Shown: in pieces, positions 34,652 through 43,160 of the stretch
Layout of the letters: every line of letters begins with the position of its first letter
Position numbering within the stretch: the stretch's first letter is position 1
Source of the DNA: Arthrobacter sp. SX1312
GTDB taxonomy: Bacteria; Actinomycetota; Actinomycetes; Actinomycetales; Micrococcaceae
DNA: 64,000 bases
Direction of reading: 5' to 3'
NCBI RefSeq assembly: GCF_002929295.1
Contig: NZ_PJIM01000003.1
Location: 248,001 to 312,000, forward strand
Position numbers and translations under genes: made by a program
The notes under the pieces: model-generated
What the model was told of the DNA's origin: nothing
Databases searched by the model: none
The model's input: the letters and a program-made list of their open reading frames with translations, nothing else

Positions 34652-36192
34652 AGGTTTCCTCCTTGAACGTCGTGTACCTGGGCCAGTGCTTCGTCGCCGG
34701 CCATGCCGGCCATCATCAGGCCGAGGACATCGCGCGACGCCGTGCCGGGCACGATGCCCATGAGGCGCCCGCGGTACAGCACGGCGATCCGGTCGGCGAG
34801 TTCCAGGACCTCGTCGAGCTCGGTGGAGACGATGATGACGGGTGTGCCGCCGTCGCGCTCCGCGACGATGCGCCGGTGCAGGAACTCGATGGATCCGACG
34901 TCGACGCCGCGGGTGGGCTGCGAGGCGATGAACAGTTCGAGCGGCCGGGAGAACTCGCGGGCCATGACGACCTTCTGCTGGTTCCCGCCGGACAGCGTCC
35001 CCGCCGCCGCGGACGCGGACTGCGTCCGGATGTCGTACTCCGCGATCTTCTCCTCGGCGTTCTTCTCGATGACCGCGGGTGACATGGACAGGCCCCGGGC
35101 GAAGGGGTCGTCGTCGTAGCGGTTGAGGACGAGGTTGTCGGCGACCGAGAACGTGCCGACGAGCCCGTCCACGCTGCGGTCCTCGGGGACGAACCCGACG
35201 CCGGCGCGGATGACGTCCTTGACGCTGCGGCCCAGGAGCTCCTCGCCGCCGAGCGTGATCGAGCCCGTGACGTGGTCCTGGAGCCCCATGATGGCTTCCG
35301 TGAGTTCGGTCTGCCCGTTGCCCTGGACGCCCGCGATGGCGAGGATCTCCCCCTGCGCCACCTCGAAGCTGAGGCCGTCCACGACGCGCTGGCCGTTGGC
35401 GGCCTGGACCGTGAGGTCGCGGACCCTGAAGGTCACCTCGCCGGGGGTCGCCGGCTTCTTGTCGAGCGTGAGGCTGACCGAGCGCCCCACCATGAGGGAC
35501 GCGAGCTCGGTGGTCGACGCGTCCGGGTCCGCGGTGCCGACCACCTTGCCGCGGCGGATGACGGTGATGACGTCGGAGACGGCCTTGACCTCGCGGAGCT
35601 TGTGCGAGATGAAGACGATCGACTTCCCGTCGGCCTTGAGCTGGCCCATGATGCCGAGCAGCTCGTCGGTCTCCTTGGGTGTCAGCACGGCGGTGGGCTC
35701 GTCCAGGATCAGCACCTCGGCGTCGCGCACGAGGGCCTTGATGATCTCGACGCGCTGCTGCACGCCGACGGGCAGGTCCTCGACCACGGCGTCGGGATCG
35801 ACGTCGAACCCGTACTGGTCGGAGATCTGCCGGATGCGCGTGCGCGTCTTCTGCAGGTCGAGCATGCCACCCGCCTTCGTCGCCTCGTTGCCGAGGGCCA
35901 CGTTCTCCGCGACGGTGAACACCGGCACGAGCATGAAGTGCTGGTGCACCATGCCGATCCCGGCGGCCATGGCGTCCCCGGGTCCCTTGAAGGTCACCGG
36001 CTTGTCGTCGACGAGGATCTCGCCCTCCGTCGGGTCGTACAGCCCGTACAGCACGTTCATGAGCGTCGACTTCCCGGCCCCGTTCTCACCGAGCAGGCTG
36101 TGTACCTGTCCCGGTTCGACGACGAGATCGATGGAGTCGTTGGCGACGAGCGATCCGAATCGCTTCGTGATGCCGATCAGTTCGAGTTTCAC
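34648..36192 (-). CDS. Nucleoside ABC transporter ATPase (two NBDs)
   Basis: This 514-residue RbsA-like protein has two ABC cassettes. The first has [49 protein letters not shown]. The second has GVQGNGQTELTEAIMG, with the degenerate Walker A usual in this family, and [40 protein letters not shown]. This form is typical of BMP/NupO nucleoside or simple-sugar importers. A strong hairpin separates it from the receptor gene upstream. Confidence 0.94.
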   Translation of the reverse strand: MKLELIGITKRFGSLVANDSIDLVVEPGQVHSLLGENGAGKSTLMNVLYGLYDPTEGEILVDDKPVTFKGPGDAMAAGIGMVHQHFMLVPVFTVAENVALGNEATKAGGMLDLQKTRTRIRQISDQYGFDVDPDAVVEDLPVGVQQRVEIIKALVRDAEVLILDEPTAVLTPKETDELLGIMGQLKADGKSIVFISHKLREVKAVSDVITVIRRGKVVGTADPDASTTELASLMVGRSVSLTLDKKPATPGEVTFRVRDLTVQAANGQRVVDGLSFEVAQGEILAIAGVQGNGQTELTEAIMGLQDHVTGSITLGGEELLGRSVKDVIRAGVGFVPEDRSVDGLVGTFSVADNLVLNRYDDDPFARGLSMSPAVIEKNAEEKIAEYDIRTQSASAAAGTLSGGNQQKVVMAREFSRPLELFIASQPTRGVDVGSIEFLHRRIVAERDGGTPVIIVSTELDEVLELADRIAVLYRGRLMGIVPGTASRDVLGLMMAGMAGDEALAQVHDVQGGNL

Positions 36193-36306
36193 AACTCATC
36201 CAACCTGTTCTGTTCTTGTCGTGTCCTGACTCGTCGCTGGATCGAGCGGAAGCCACGTGAAGGATACCGGGCGGCGCATCGGTGCACCGACCGGCCTCGA
36301 ATGCAA

Positions 36307-36347
36307 ACCGCCCTCCTCCCGGGGTGACCCCGCGGGAGGAGGGCGGT
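36307..36347 (-). terminator. Attenuating terminator between receptor and ATPase genes
   Basis: A perfect 15-bp stem (36307-36321 with 36333-36347) with an 11-nt loop lies 18 bp past the BMP stop. In such operons a leaky terminator gives excess binding protein over channel subunits. Confidence 0.7.
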
Positions 36348-36364
36348 CCTGGTGCGCTGCCGTG

Positions 36365-37474
36365 CTACTTCGGGCTGGCCGCCGATTCGACCGTGATCTC
36401 GCCCGAGACGATCTGGTCCTTCAGGCCGTCGAGCGTCGCCTGCAGATCGGCGGGGACGTTGGCCTCCTGGTCGTGGAACGGCGCCAGTGCCACGCCGCCG
36501 TTCTCGAGGGTGCCCACGTACGGGGTGTTGTCGAAGTTGCCCTCGACGTCGGTGCTGATGACGTCCTCGACGGCATCGCCCATGAGCTTCATGACCGAGG
36601 TGAGGATGAACTCCTCGCCCTTGCCCGCGGTCTCGTAGCCGTCGGAGTCGACCCAGATGGCCTTGACGTCCTTGCCGCCCGCATTGGCCTCGATGACGGC
36701 GTCGAGCGTACCCGAACCGACCGGACCGGCGACGGGCATGATGATGTCGGCGCCCTCGTTGATGAAGTTCTGGGTGTTGGTCTTGCCTGCTGCCTGGTCC
36801 TCGAAGTTGCCCACGAAGGTGCCGTTCTGGCTCTCCTTGTCCCAGCCGAGGAGCTGGACGTCGCCGCCGGTCTCCTCGTTGAAGTAGGTGACGCCGTCGG
36901 CGAAGCCGTCCATGAAGATGGTCACGGTCGGGATGTTGATGCCGCCGAAGGTGGCCACCTTGCCGGTCTCGCTCGTGGCGGCCGCCGCGTAACCGGCCAG
37001 GAACGCCGCCTGCGCCGTGTCGTAGATGATCGGCTTGACGTTCGGCAGGTCGATCGAGTTGTCGTCGACGATCGCGAATTTCGCCTCGGTGTTCTGCTCG
37101 GCGGCGGCCTTCGTGGTGTCGGCGAGCAGGAAGCCCACGGTGACGGTGAGGTTGCAGCCGCCCTGGACCATGCTGTCCACGTTGGGCCCGAAGTCGGTCT
37201 CGGCCTGCGACTCGGCCTGGTTGATCTCGATGCCGAGGTCCGCTTCGGCCTTCTTCAGGCCCTCGTAGCTGGACTGGTTGAACGAGCGGTCGTCGAATCC
37301 ACCCGAGTCGGAGACGATGCAGCCGAGGTAGTCGGAATTCGCTTCGGCGCTCGAGCCGCCTGACGCCTCTTCGGCCGGCGGTGCCCCGCAGCCGGAGAGG
37401 ACGAGGGCCGATACGCCGAGAACGGCCGCGGACAGGCCGGTGCCGCGCGAAATTTTGCGCAGTGAGTTCTTCAA
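36365..37474 (-). CDS. BMP family nucleoside-binding lipoprotein
   Basis: The 369-residue receptor has a lipoprotein signal (LVLSGCG, Cys29) and a Gly/Ser/Glu linker. The BMP (PnrA/TmpC-like) domain follows, with IVSDSGGFDDRSFNQSSYEGLKKAEADLG, NLTVTVGFLLAD, YDTAQAAFLAGYAAA and VDSDGYE. These proteins bind purine or pyrimidine nucleosides. GGAGG lies 4 nt before a TTG at 37474, which I take as the start; upstream codons in the frame are rare-looking and lack a signal. The operon downstream has matching ATPase, permeases and nucleoside catabolism. Confidence 0.93.
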   Translation of the reverse strand: MKNSLRKISRGTGLSAAVLGVSALVLSGCGAPPAEEASGGSSAEANSDYLGCIVSDSGGFDDRSFNQSSYEGLKKAEADLGIEINQAESQAETDFGPNVDSMVQGGCNLTVTVGFLLADTTKAAAEQNTEAKFAIVDDNSIDLPNVKPIIYDTAQAAFLAGYAAAATSETGKVATFGGINIPTVTIFMDGFADGVTYFNEETGGDVQLLGWDKESQNGTFVGNFEDQAAGKTNTQNFINEGADIIMPVAGPVGSGTLDAVIEANAGGKDVKAIWVDSDGYETAGKGEEFILTSVMKLMGDAVEDVISTDVEGNFDNTPYVGTLENGGVALAPFHDQEANVPADLQATLDGLKDQIVSGEITVESAASPK

Positions 37475-37519
37475 AATGCCTCCAGGAGAAATATGCGCCA
37501 CGGGAAGGAATGCCAGCGA

Positions 37520-37536
37520 GTGTCCATCCCGGACAC
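37520..37536. promoter_or_regulatory. Palindromic operator candidate upstream of the nucleoside operon
   Basis: GTGTCC-ATCCC-GGACAC is a perfect inverted repeat 46 bp upstream of the receptor start. It lies in the 249-bp gap before an operon likely to be substrate-regulated. Confidence 0.4.
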
Positions 37537-37700
37537 GATTGGTCCGAGGCTCTGTTGTCACTGGAAGACCGTGGCGCCGCGACACCGTCGGTGCAGCACG
37601 TATGCGAACATCCTAAGGGCCAAGTGACGGGGAACACTACACGGGCACACCGAGGGCGCCGATCGTTCGGGTTTCGTTATGCACAGGTTGCTGAGCACCT

Positions 37701-37717
37701 GTCCGGCGGTGCCGGAC
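37701..37717 (-). terminator. Hairpin after the M20 amidohydrolase gene
   Basis: GTCCGGC and GCCGGAC pair perfectly over a 3-nt loop just past the stop at 37724. ACAGGT/ACCTGT (37683-37702) forms a second adjacent stem. Confidence 0.45.
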
Positions 37718-37723
37718 GCCCGG

Positions 37724-38929
37724 CTACGCGTCGGCGCCGAGGATGGCCCGGAGGGCTGCGGCGGTCATGACGCGGATGCCGTAGCCGATGGCCCTCTCGT
37801 CCGGTCGGTAGTCGCCGCGGTGCAGGTCGTAGGTCTCCCCGCCGGGCGTGCGGGTCCCCAGCCGCATCATGGCGCCGGGCACCTCCTGGGTCATCCAGGC
37901 GAAGTCCTCGCCTCCCATGGACTGCGGCGTCAGGACGACGGCACCCGGGCCGAGTTCGGCGCGGGCGGCGGCCTCGAGCAGGCCGGTCTCCGCCTCCTGG
38001 TTCACCACGGGGGGCACACCGCGGGTGTGCTCCAGCTTCACGGTCACGCCGAACGGCGCCGCGACCTCGCGGACGGCGCGGTCGAGCAGCTCGCCGGCGG
38101 ACTTCCACGCATCGGCGTCGAGGCAGCGCAGCGTGCCCGACATGTAGCCGTGCGCCGGGATCGCGTTGGGGGCCGACCCGGCGTGGATCTGTCCCCACAC
38201 GAGGGAGACGGCGCTGCGCACGTCGATCCGGCGGGAGAGCACGGCCGGGACGTTCACGGCGATGGACGCCAGCGCGAACACGAGGTCCTCGGTCAGGTGC
38301 GGGCGCGAGGTGTGGCCGCCGCGACCGCTGAGCTCGACGCGGATGGTGTCCGACGCCGATGTGATGGCGCCGATGCGCGTGCCGACCAGGCCGACGTCGA
38401 TCCGCGGGTCGCAGTGCAGGGCGAGGATCCGCGGCAGGCCGGTGAGCACGCCCTGGTCGATGACGTCCAGGGCGCCGCCGGGCATCATCTCCTCGGCGGG
38501 CTGGAAGATGATCCGCACTGTGCCGGGCAGGGGCTGCTCGCGGTCCAGGTCGGCGAGGACGAGGGCGACGCCGAGCATCACCGTCGTGTGGATGTCGTGG
38601 CCGCAGGCGTGCGTCACGCCGGTCGAGGCCGACGCGTAGGCGAGGCCCGTCTCCTCGACGATCGGCAGGGCGTCGATGTCCGCCCTCAGACCGAGGCGGA
38701 GCGGACCCTGGCCCACGTCCACGAAGACGCCGGTGCCCAGCAGCCGCTGCGGGACGAGACCCGCCTGCCGGAGCCGTGCGACGAGCAGGTCCGAGGTGCG
38801 GTGCTCCTTGAAGGACAGCTCGGGATGCCGATGGATGTCACGCCGGATGCCGGTCAGCTCGTCGAGCAGCGTGTCGAGGGATGCACCGACCCGTGAGGCA
38901 GGAGGGCTCTGGGCGCTGAACGTTTCCAC
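37724..38929 (-). CDS. M20 family metallo-amidohydrolase (hippurate/IAA-amino acid hydrolase type)
   Basis: The 401-residue enzyme has the M20D pattern. DIHRHPELSFKEHRTS lies near residue 34, LGLRADIDALPIVEETGL follows, then the metal-binding THACGHDIHTTVMLG, FQPAEEMMPGGALDVI with the catalytic glutamates, and SMGGEDFAWMTQEVPGAMMRLG near the end. The dimerisation domain lies in between. Likely substrates are N-acyl amino acids or peptides. It is a single-gene unit with a leaderless-type promoter and a hairpin after the stop. Confidence 0.92.
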   Translation of the reverse strand: METFSAQSPPASRVGASLDTLLDELTGIRRDIHRHPELSFKEHRTSDLLVARLRQAGLVPQRLLGTGVFVDVGQGPLRLGLRADIDALPIVEETGLAYASASTGVTHACGHDIHTTVMLGVALVLADLDREQPLPGTVRIIFQPAEEMMPGGALDVIDQGVLTGLPRILALHCDPRIDVGLVGTRIGAITSASDTIRVELSGRGGHTSRPHLTEDLVFALASIAVNVPAVLSRRIDVRSAVSLVWGQIHAGSAPNAIPAHGYMSGTLRCLDADAWKSAGELLDRAVREVAAPFGVTVKLEHTRGVPPVVNQEAETGLLEAAARAELGPGAVVLTPQSMGGEDFAWMTQEVPGAMMRLGTRTPGGETYDLHRGDYRPDERAIGYGIRVMTAAALRAILGADA

Positions 38930-38941
38930 GCCCTCAGCCTA
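38930..38941 (-). promoter_or_regulatory. -10 box of leaderless amidohydrolase promoter
   Basis: TAGGCT (38941-38936, minus strand), then GAGGGC, then the GTG at 38929. Confidence 0.5.
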
Positions 38942-39007
38942 CCGACCGGCGGCCCGAGGGCGGCACTTCATTGCTCCCGCGCCTCCGCCGTCCGATTCCT
39001 TGCCCTC

Positions 39008-40162
39008 CTAGAGCACGTCGGTGTCGCCGCTGGCGCGGAGCCTCTCGACGGCCTTCTTGACCTCCTGGGCGTGTTCCTTGGTGGTGACGAGCAGGGCGTC
39101 GGGGGTGTCCACGATGACGACGTCGTCGATCCCGATGAGCGCGATCACCCGCTTGGTGTCCGAGACGACGATGCCCGAGGCGTTCTCGGAGAAGACGCGC
39201 GCACCCTCCCCCATCACCGTGAGCTCGCTGTTCTCCTCGGCCGGGTTCAGCCGTCCGATGGCCGCGAAGTCGCCGACGTCGTCCCAGCTGAACTCGCCGG
39301 GGATCATGGCGACGTCGCCCGCGGCCGCGGCGGGTTCCGCGACGGCGTAGTCGATGGCGATCTTCGGCAGCGTCGGCCAGACGCGGCGGGCCACCTCGAC
39401 CCGGCGGGGGGTGTCCCAGGCCTCCGCGATCTCGGCGAGGCCGGCGTAGAGCTCGGGCTCGTTGGCGGACAGGTGCTTGAGCATGAGGTCCACCGGGGCC
39501 ACGAACATGCCGGCGTTCCAGGAGTAGTTGCCGCTCTCGATGTAGCCGTCGGCGACCTCCTGCGAGGGCTTCTCCACGAATTCGATGACGGCGTGCGCGC
39601 TCGGTGCCCCGTCCACGGCGAGGGGCTCGCCGGCCCTGATGTACCCGAAGCCGGTCGACGCGTGGGTCGGCTTGATGCCGATGGTGACGATGAAGCCGCG
39701 GGCGGCCGTCTGGATGGCCTCGCGGACCGCGTCCTGGAAGACGTCGACCGGCGCGATCACCTGGTCGGCGGCGAACGATCCCATGATGATGCGCGGGTCC
39801 CTCCGGTGCAGGATGGCGGCGGCGAGCCCGATCGCGGCCCCGGAATCCTTCGGCTCCGACTCGAGGACGAGATTCAGGTCCTCGATCTCCGGGAGCTGCG
39901 CGAGCACCGCGCGTCGGTGGACGATGCCGGTGACGACCATGATCCGCCCGTCGCAGAGGGGGCGGAGGCGGTCGTAGGTGGCACGGATCAGGGTGCTGCC
40001 GGAACCGGTGAGGTCGTGCAGGAACTTGGGCGCGGCCGCCCGTGAGAGCGGCCACAGCCGCGTGCCGGTGCCTCCCGCGGGGATCACGCCGTGGAAGCGC
40101 GCGAGCGCATCGTCTACGAGCTCGGTGTCTGGGGTGTGGGCAGCCGCCCTCTCGGTACTCAT
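39008..40162 (-). CDS. Mannose-1-phosphate guanylyltransferase
   Basis: This enzyme makes GDP-mannose from mannose-1-phosphate and GTP for glycans and lipoglycans. The 384-residue nucleotidyltransferase has the signature PAGGTGTRLWPLSR at residues 28-41 followed by AAPKFLHDLTGSGSTL, the NWNAGMF-type sugar-binding stretch as YSWNAGMFVAP, and FVEKPS. It lacks the C-terminal isomerase domain of bifunctional ManC. It is a lone gene divergent from sdh. TACCGT lies 7 nt before the ATG, so it may also be leaderless. Confidence 0.93.
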   Translation of the reverse strand: MSTERAAAHTPDTELVDDALARFHGVIPAGGTGTRLWPLSRAAAPKFLHDLTGSGSTLIRATYDRLRPLCDGRIMVVTGIVHRRAVLAQLPEIEDLNLVLESEPKDSGAAIGLAAAILHRRDPRIIMGSFAADQVIAPVDVFQDAVREAIQTAARGFIVTIGIKPTHASTGFGYIRAGEPLAVDGAPSAHAVIEFVEKPSQEVADGYIESGNYSWNAGMFVAPVDLMLKHLSANEPELYAGLAEIAEAWDTPRRVEVARRVWPTLPKIAIDYAVAEPAAAAGDVAMIPGEFSWDDVGDFAAIGRLNPAEENSELTVMGEGARVFSENASGIVVSDTKRVIALIGIDDVVIVDTPDALLVTTKEHAQEVKKAVERLRASGDTDVL

Positions 40163-40175
40163 CCGTTCCACGGTA
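40163..40175 (-). promoter_or_regulatory. Possible -10 box of guanylyltransferase gene
   Basis: TACCGT (40175-40170, minus strand) lies 7 nt before the ATG at 40162. It is a weaker match than the TAGGCT and TAGCAT boxes. Confidence 0.3.
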
Positions 40176-40224
40176 ACCGACGCATGCCGGGGCGGACTCC
40201 CTCCCGCCGGGGCCACCCCCGGTG

Positions 40225-40284
40225 GGTGCCGGGCTCGGTGCCGGGCTCGGTGCCGGGCACGGTGCCGGGCTCGGTGTCGACCCC
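40225..40284 (+). repeat. 12-bp tandem repeat upstream of sdhC
   Basis: The unit GGTGCCGGGCTC is repeated at 40225, 40237, 40249 (ending AC) and 40261, with a decayed fifth copy at 40273-40284. The third copy contains the perfect palindrome GTGCCGGGCAC. It sits in the 271-bp gap between divergent genes, 60 bp before the probable sdh promoter. Confidence 0.8.
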
Positions 40285-40341
40285 GGTGTTAACAAGGTCA
40301 CAGGTGAGGCGCCCCTAAATTGAACGGGGAGTGTCACCGGC

Positions 40342-40360
40342 CTAGATTATTCTTATCTGA
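40342..40360. promoter_or_regulatory. AT-rich palindrome at the sdh promoter, DtxR-box-like
   Basis: A 19-bp AT-rich stretch has the core AGATTATTCTTATCT, with 5 of 7 symmetric pairs. It matches 12 of 19 positions of the iron-regulator DtxR/IdeR consensus as I recall it. It also contains plausible -10 boxes (TAGATT, TATTCT). It lies 75 bp before sdhC. Confidence 0.35.
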
Positions 40361-40433
40361 AGAGTGCTGTCGCACCGGCGTAATCCCTGCGTATATCGCG
40401 CTAACGCCCTCGCGATGCAGGGAGGTCAATTCA

Positions 40434-40817
40434 ATGCCGAAGACACTGTCACCAACGGGCACCCTCTACCGTGGCCGGGAAGGCCAATGGTCCTGGGTGG
40501 CCCACCGCATCACCGGGGTCGTGATTTTCTTCTTCCTCCTCGTCCATGTCCTGGACACCTCGCTCGTGCGGGTCTCCCCGGAGGCGTACGACGCCGTCAT
40601 CGCCTCCTACAAGAACCCGATCATGGGTCTCGGAGAACTCGGCCTCGTGGCCGCGATCGTCTTCCATGCCTTCAACGGCATCCGCGTCATCCTCGTGGAC
40701 TTCTGGAAGAAAGGCCCCAAGTACCACCGCCAGATGCTCTGGAGCGTCGTCGGCCTCTGGGCGGTCGTCATGATCGCCTTCTCGATCCGCCATCTCTCGC
40801 ACGTCTTCGGAGGTTAG
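40434..40817 (+). CDS. sdhC: Succinate dehydrogenase cytochrome b556 subunit
   Basis: SdhC is a membrane anchor of complex II. The 127-residue protein has three helices. The N-terminal region WSWVAHRITGVVIFFFLLVHVLD carries the conserved HRxTG motif and a histidine placed to ligate haem, and FHAFNGIRVILVDFW is the quinone-side loop. GGAGG lies 8 nt before the ATG at 40434; an earlier in-frame start lacks a ribosome site. It is the first gene of sdhCDAB, with a 6-bp gap to sdhD. Confidence 0.94.
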   Translation: MPKTLSPTGTLYRGREGQWSWVAHRITGVVIFFFLLVHVLDTSLVRVSPEAYDAVIASYKNPIMGLGELGLVAAIVFHAFNGIRVILVDFWKKGPKYHRQMLWSVVGLWAVVMIAFSIRHLSHVFGG

Positions 40818-40823
40818 GACCCC

Positions 40824-41291
40824 ATGGCTACGCCAACCATTGAAACCCCCCGCTCCGGCCGGGTGTCCCCTGGCTACTCCCGTACCCCGGGCTCGCGGGG
40901 CAACTTCGAGATGATCGCCTGGCTGTTCATGCGCATCTCGGGGGCCATCCTGGTGGTGCTGATCTTCGTGCACCTCTACGTGAACCTCGTCGCGGGTGAT
41001 GGCATCACCGGCATCGACTTCGGTTTCGTCGCCGGGAAGTGGGCGAGCCCCTTCTGGCAGATCTGGGACCTGACCATGCTGTGGCTGGCCATGCTGCACG
41101 GCACCAACGGCATCCGGGTGATCATCAACGACTACGCGGAGAAGAACAGCACGCGCATGTGGCTGAAGGGCGTCCTGTACACGTCGACCGTCGTGATCGT
41201 GGTCCTCGGCACGCTCGTGATCTTCACCTTCGATCCCTGCCCCGTCATCGACGGGGTGGCCCACGTCGCGGACTACTGCCCCGCCCCGTAA
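40824..41291 (+). CDS. sdhD: Succinate dehydrogenase hydrophobic membrane anchor subunit
   Basis: The 155-residue protein has about 30 hydrophilic residues and three helices. The first (FEMIAWLFMRISGAILVVLIFVHLYVNL) has the conserved arginine, serine and histidine for quinone and haem binding; the loop LHGTNGIRVIINDY mirrors that of SdhC. The C-terminal tail has two cysteines (DPCPVIDG, DYCPAP). It lies between sdhC and sdhA, with 90 bp before sdhA. Confidence 0.92.
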   Translation: MATPTIETPRSGRVSPGYSRTPGSRGNFEMIAWLFMRISGAILVVLIFVHLYVNLVAGDGITGIDFGFVAGKWASPFWQIWDLTMLWLAMLHGTNGIRVIINDYAEKNSTRMWLKGVLYTSTVVIVVLGTLVIFTFDPCPVIDGVAHVADYCPAP

Positions 41292-41381
41292 CACCTGCCG
41301 CAGGCCGGCAACTCCCGCATGACGGGCCCTCCGGGCCGCACTCATGCAGCCTCAACGGTTTCAACAGAAAGAGCGACCAGC

Positions 41382-43160
41382 ATGCAGGTCCACAAGTACG
41401 ACGTCGTCATCGTCGGCGCGGGCGGCGCAGGAATGCGCGCGGCCATCGAATCGGGCCAGCGCGCCCGCACCGCCGTCCTGACGAAGCTCTACCCCACCCG
41501 CTCGCACACCGGAGCCGCGCAGGGCGGCATGTGTGCTGCACTCGCCAACGTCGAAGAGGACAACTGGGAGTGGCACACCTTCGACACGGTCAAGGGCGGC
41601 GACTACCTGGTCGACCAGGACGCCGCCGAGGTCATGGCGAAGGAAGCCATCGAGGCCGTCCTGGACCTCGAGAAGATGGGCCTGCCGTTCAACCGGACGC
41701 CCGAAGGACGCATCGACCAGAGGCGCTTCGGCGGCCACACGCGCGACCACGGCAAGGCGCCCGTCCGGCGCTCCTGCTACGCCGCCGACCGCACCGGGCA
41801 CATGATCCTCCAGACGCTCTACCAGAACTGCGTCAAGCACAACGTCGAGTTCTACAACGAGTACTACGTCCTGGACCTCCTGATGGTGGACCAGGAAGTC
41901 ACGGTGGACGGCGTGACGCGCATCGAGAAGCGCGTCGCGGGCGTCGTGTCCTACGATCTCGCCTCGGGAGAGCTGCACATCTTCCAGGCGAAGTCCGTCG
42001 TCTTCGCCTCGGGGGGCGTGGGCAAGGTCTACAAGACCACCTCGAACGCCCACACCCTGACCGGTGACGGCATGGGCATCGCGTTCCGCCGCGGCATCCC
42101 CCTCGAGGACATGGAGTTCTTCCAGTTCCACCCGACCGGCCTCGCAGGCCTGGGCATCCTCCTCTCGGAGGCCGCCCGCGGTGAGGGTGCAATCCTCCGC
42201 AACTCGGAGGGCGAGCGCTTCATGGAGCGCTACGCGCCGACCATCAAGGACCTCGCACCGCGTGACATCGTCGCGCGGTCGATGGCGAACGAGGTCCGCG
42301 AGGGTCGCGGCGCCGGCCCGAACAAGGACTACGTCCTCCTCGACCTGACGCACCTGGAGCCCGCGCACATCGACGCGAAGCTGCCCGACATCACCGAGTT
42401 CGCCCGCACCTACCTCGGTGTGGAGCCCTACACGGAGCCGGTGCCGGTCTTCCCGACGGCGCACTACGCCATGGGCGGCATCCCGACCAACGTCAAGGCC
42501 GAGGTCCTCGCGGACAACGACACCGTAGTGCCCGGCCTGTACGCCGCCGGCGAGGTCGCCTGCGTCTCCGTCCACGGCTCGAACCGCCTCGGCACCAACT
42601 CTCTGCTCGACATCAACGTGTTCGGGAAGCGGGCAGGCCTGGCCGCCGCCGAGTACGCCCTCACCGCCGACTTCGTCGACATCCCGGAGAACCCCACGGC
42701 CGAGACCGAGGAACTCCTGAACCGGGCGCGCAGCTCCGAGGGCGGGGAGCGCGTCGCGCTGATCCGCAAGGAGCTGCAGGACGTCATGGACGCCAACGTC
42801 CAGGTGTTCCGCACCGAGCAGACTCTCCTCGAGGCCTTGCGCGTGATCGATACACTGGAGGAGCGGTACACGCGCATCACCGTGCAGGACAAGGGGAAGC
42901 GTTTCAACCTGGACCTGCTGGAAGCCGTGGAGCTCGGGTTCCTCCTGGACATGGCGAAGGTCATGACCGCCGCGGCCCTGCACCGCAAGGAGTCCCGCGG
43001 CGGCCACTTCCGGGAGGACTACCCGGAGCGCGACGACGAGAACTTCATGACCCATTCCATGGCCTACAAGGATCCCAGCGCCATCGAGACCAGTGGTGTC
43101 CGCCTTGAGACCAAACCGGTGATCTTCACCCGATACCAGCCCATGGAGCGTAAGTACTGA
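41382..43160 (+). CDS. sdhA: Succinate dehydrogenase flavoprotein subunit
   Basis: SdhA oxidises succinate to fumarate with covalently bound FAD. The 592-residue protein has VVIVGAGGAGMRAAIE at the N-terminus, TRSHTGAAQGGM with His42 as the FAD attachment residue, FQFHPTGLAGLGILLSE, and HYAMGGIPTN with the substrate histidine. The ending ESRGGHFREDYPERDDENF is also typical. I chose the ATG at 41382 because the protein then begins MQVHKYDVVIVG; the upstream in-frame ATG at 41319 would add 21 residues without family support. It overlaps sdhB (TGATG). Confidence 0.96.
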   Translation: MQVHKYDVVIVGAGGAGMRAAIESGQRARTAVLTKLYPTRSHTGAAQGGMCAALANVEEDNWEWHTFDTVKGGDYLVDQDAAEVMAKEAIEAVLDLEKMGLPFNRTPEGRIDQRRFGGHTRDHGKAPVRRSCYAADRTGHMILQTLYQNCVKHNVEFYNEYYVLDLLMVDQEVTVDGVTRIEKRVAGVVSYDLASGELHIFQAKSVVFASGGVGKVYKTTSNAHTLTGDGMGIAFRRGIPLEDMEFFQFHPTGLAGLGILLSEAARGEGAILRNSEGERFMERYAPTIKDLAPRDIVARSMANEVREGRGAGPNKDYVLLDLTHLEPAHIDAKLPDITEFARTYLGVEPYTEPVPVFPTAHYAMGGIPTNVKAEVLADNDTVVPGLYAAGEVACVSVHGSNRLGTNSLLDINVFGKRAGLAAAEYALTADFVDIPENPTAETEELLNRARSSEGGERVALIRKELQDVMDANVQVFRTEQTLLEALRVIDTLEERYTRITVQDKGKRFNLDLLEAVELGFLLDMAKVMTAAALHRKESRGGHFREDYPERDDENFMTHSMAYKDPSAIETSGVRLETKPVIFTRYQPMERKY

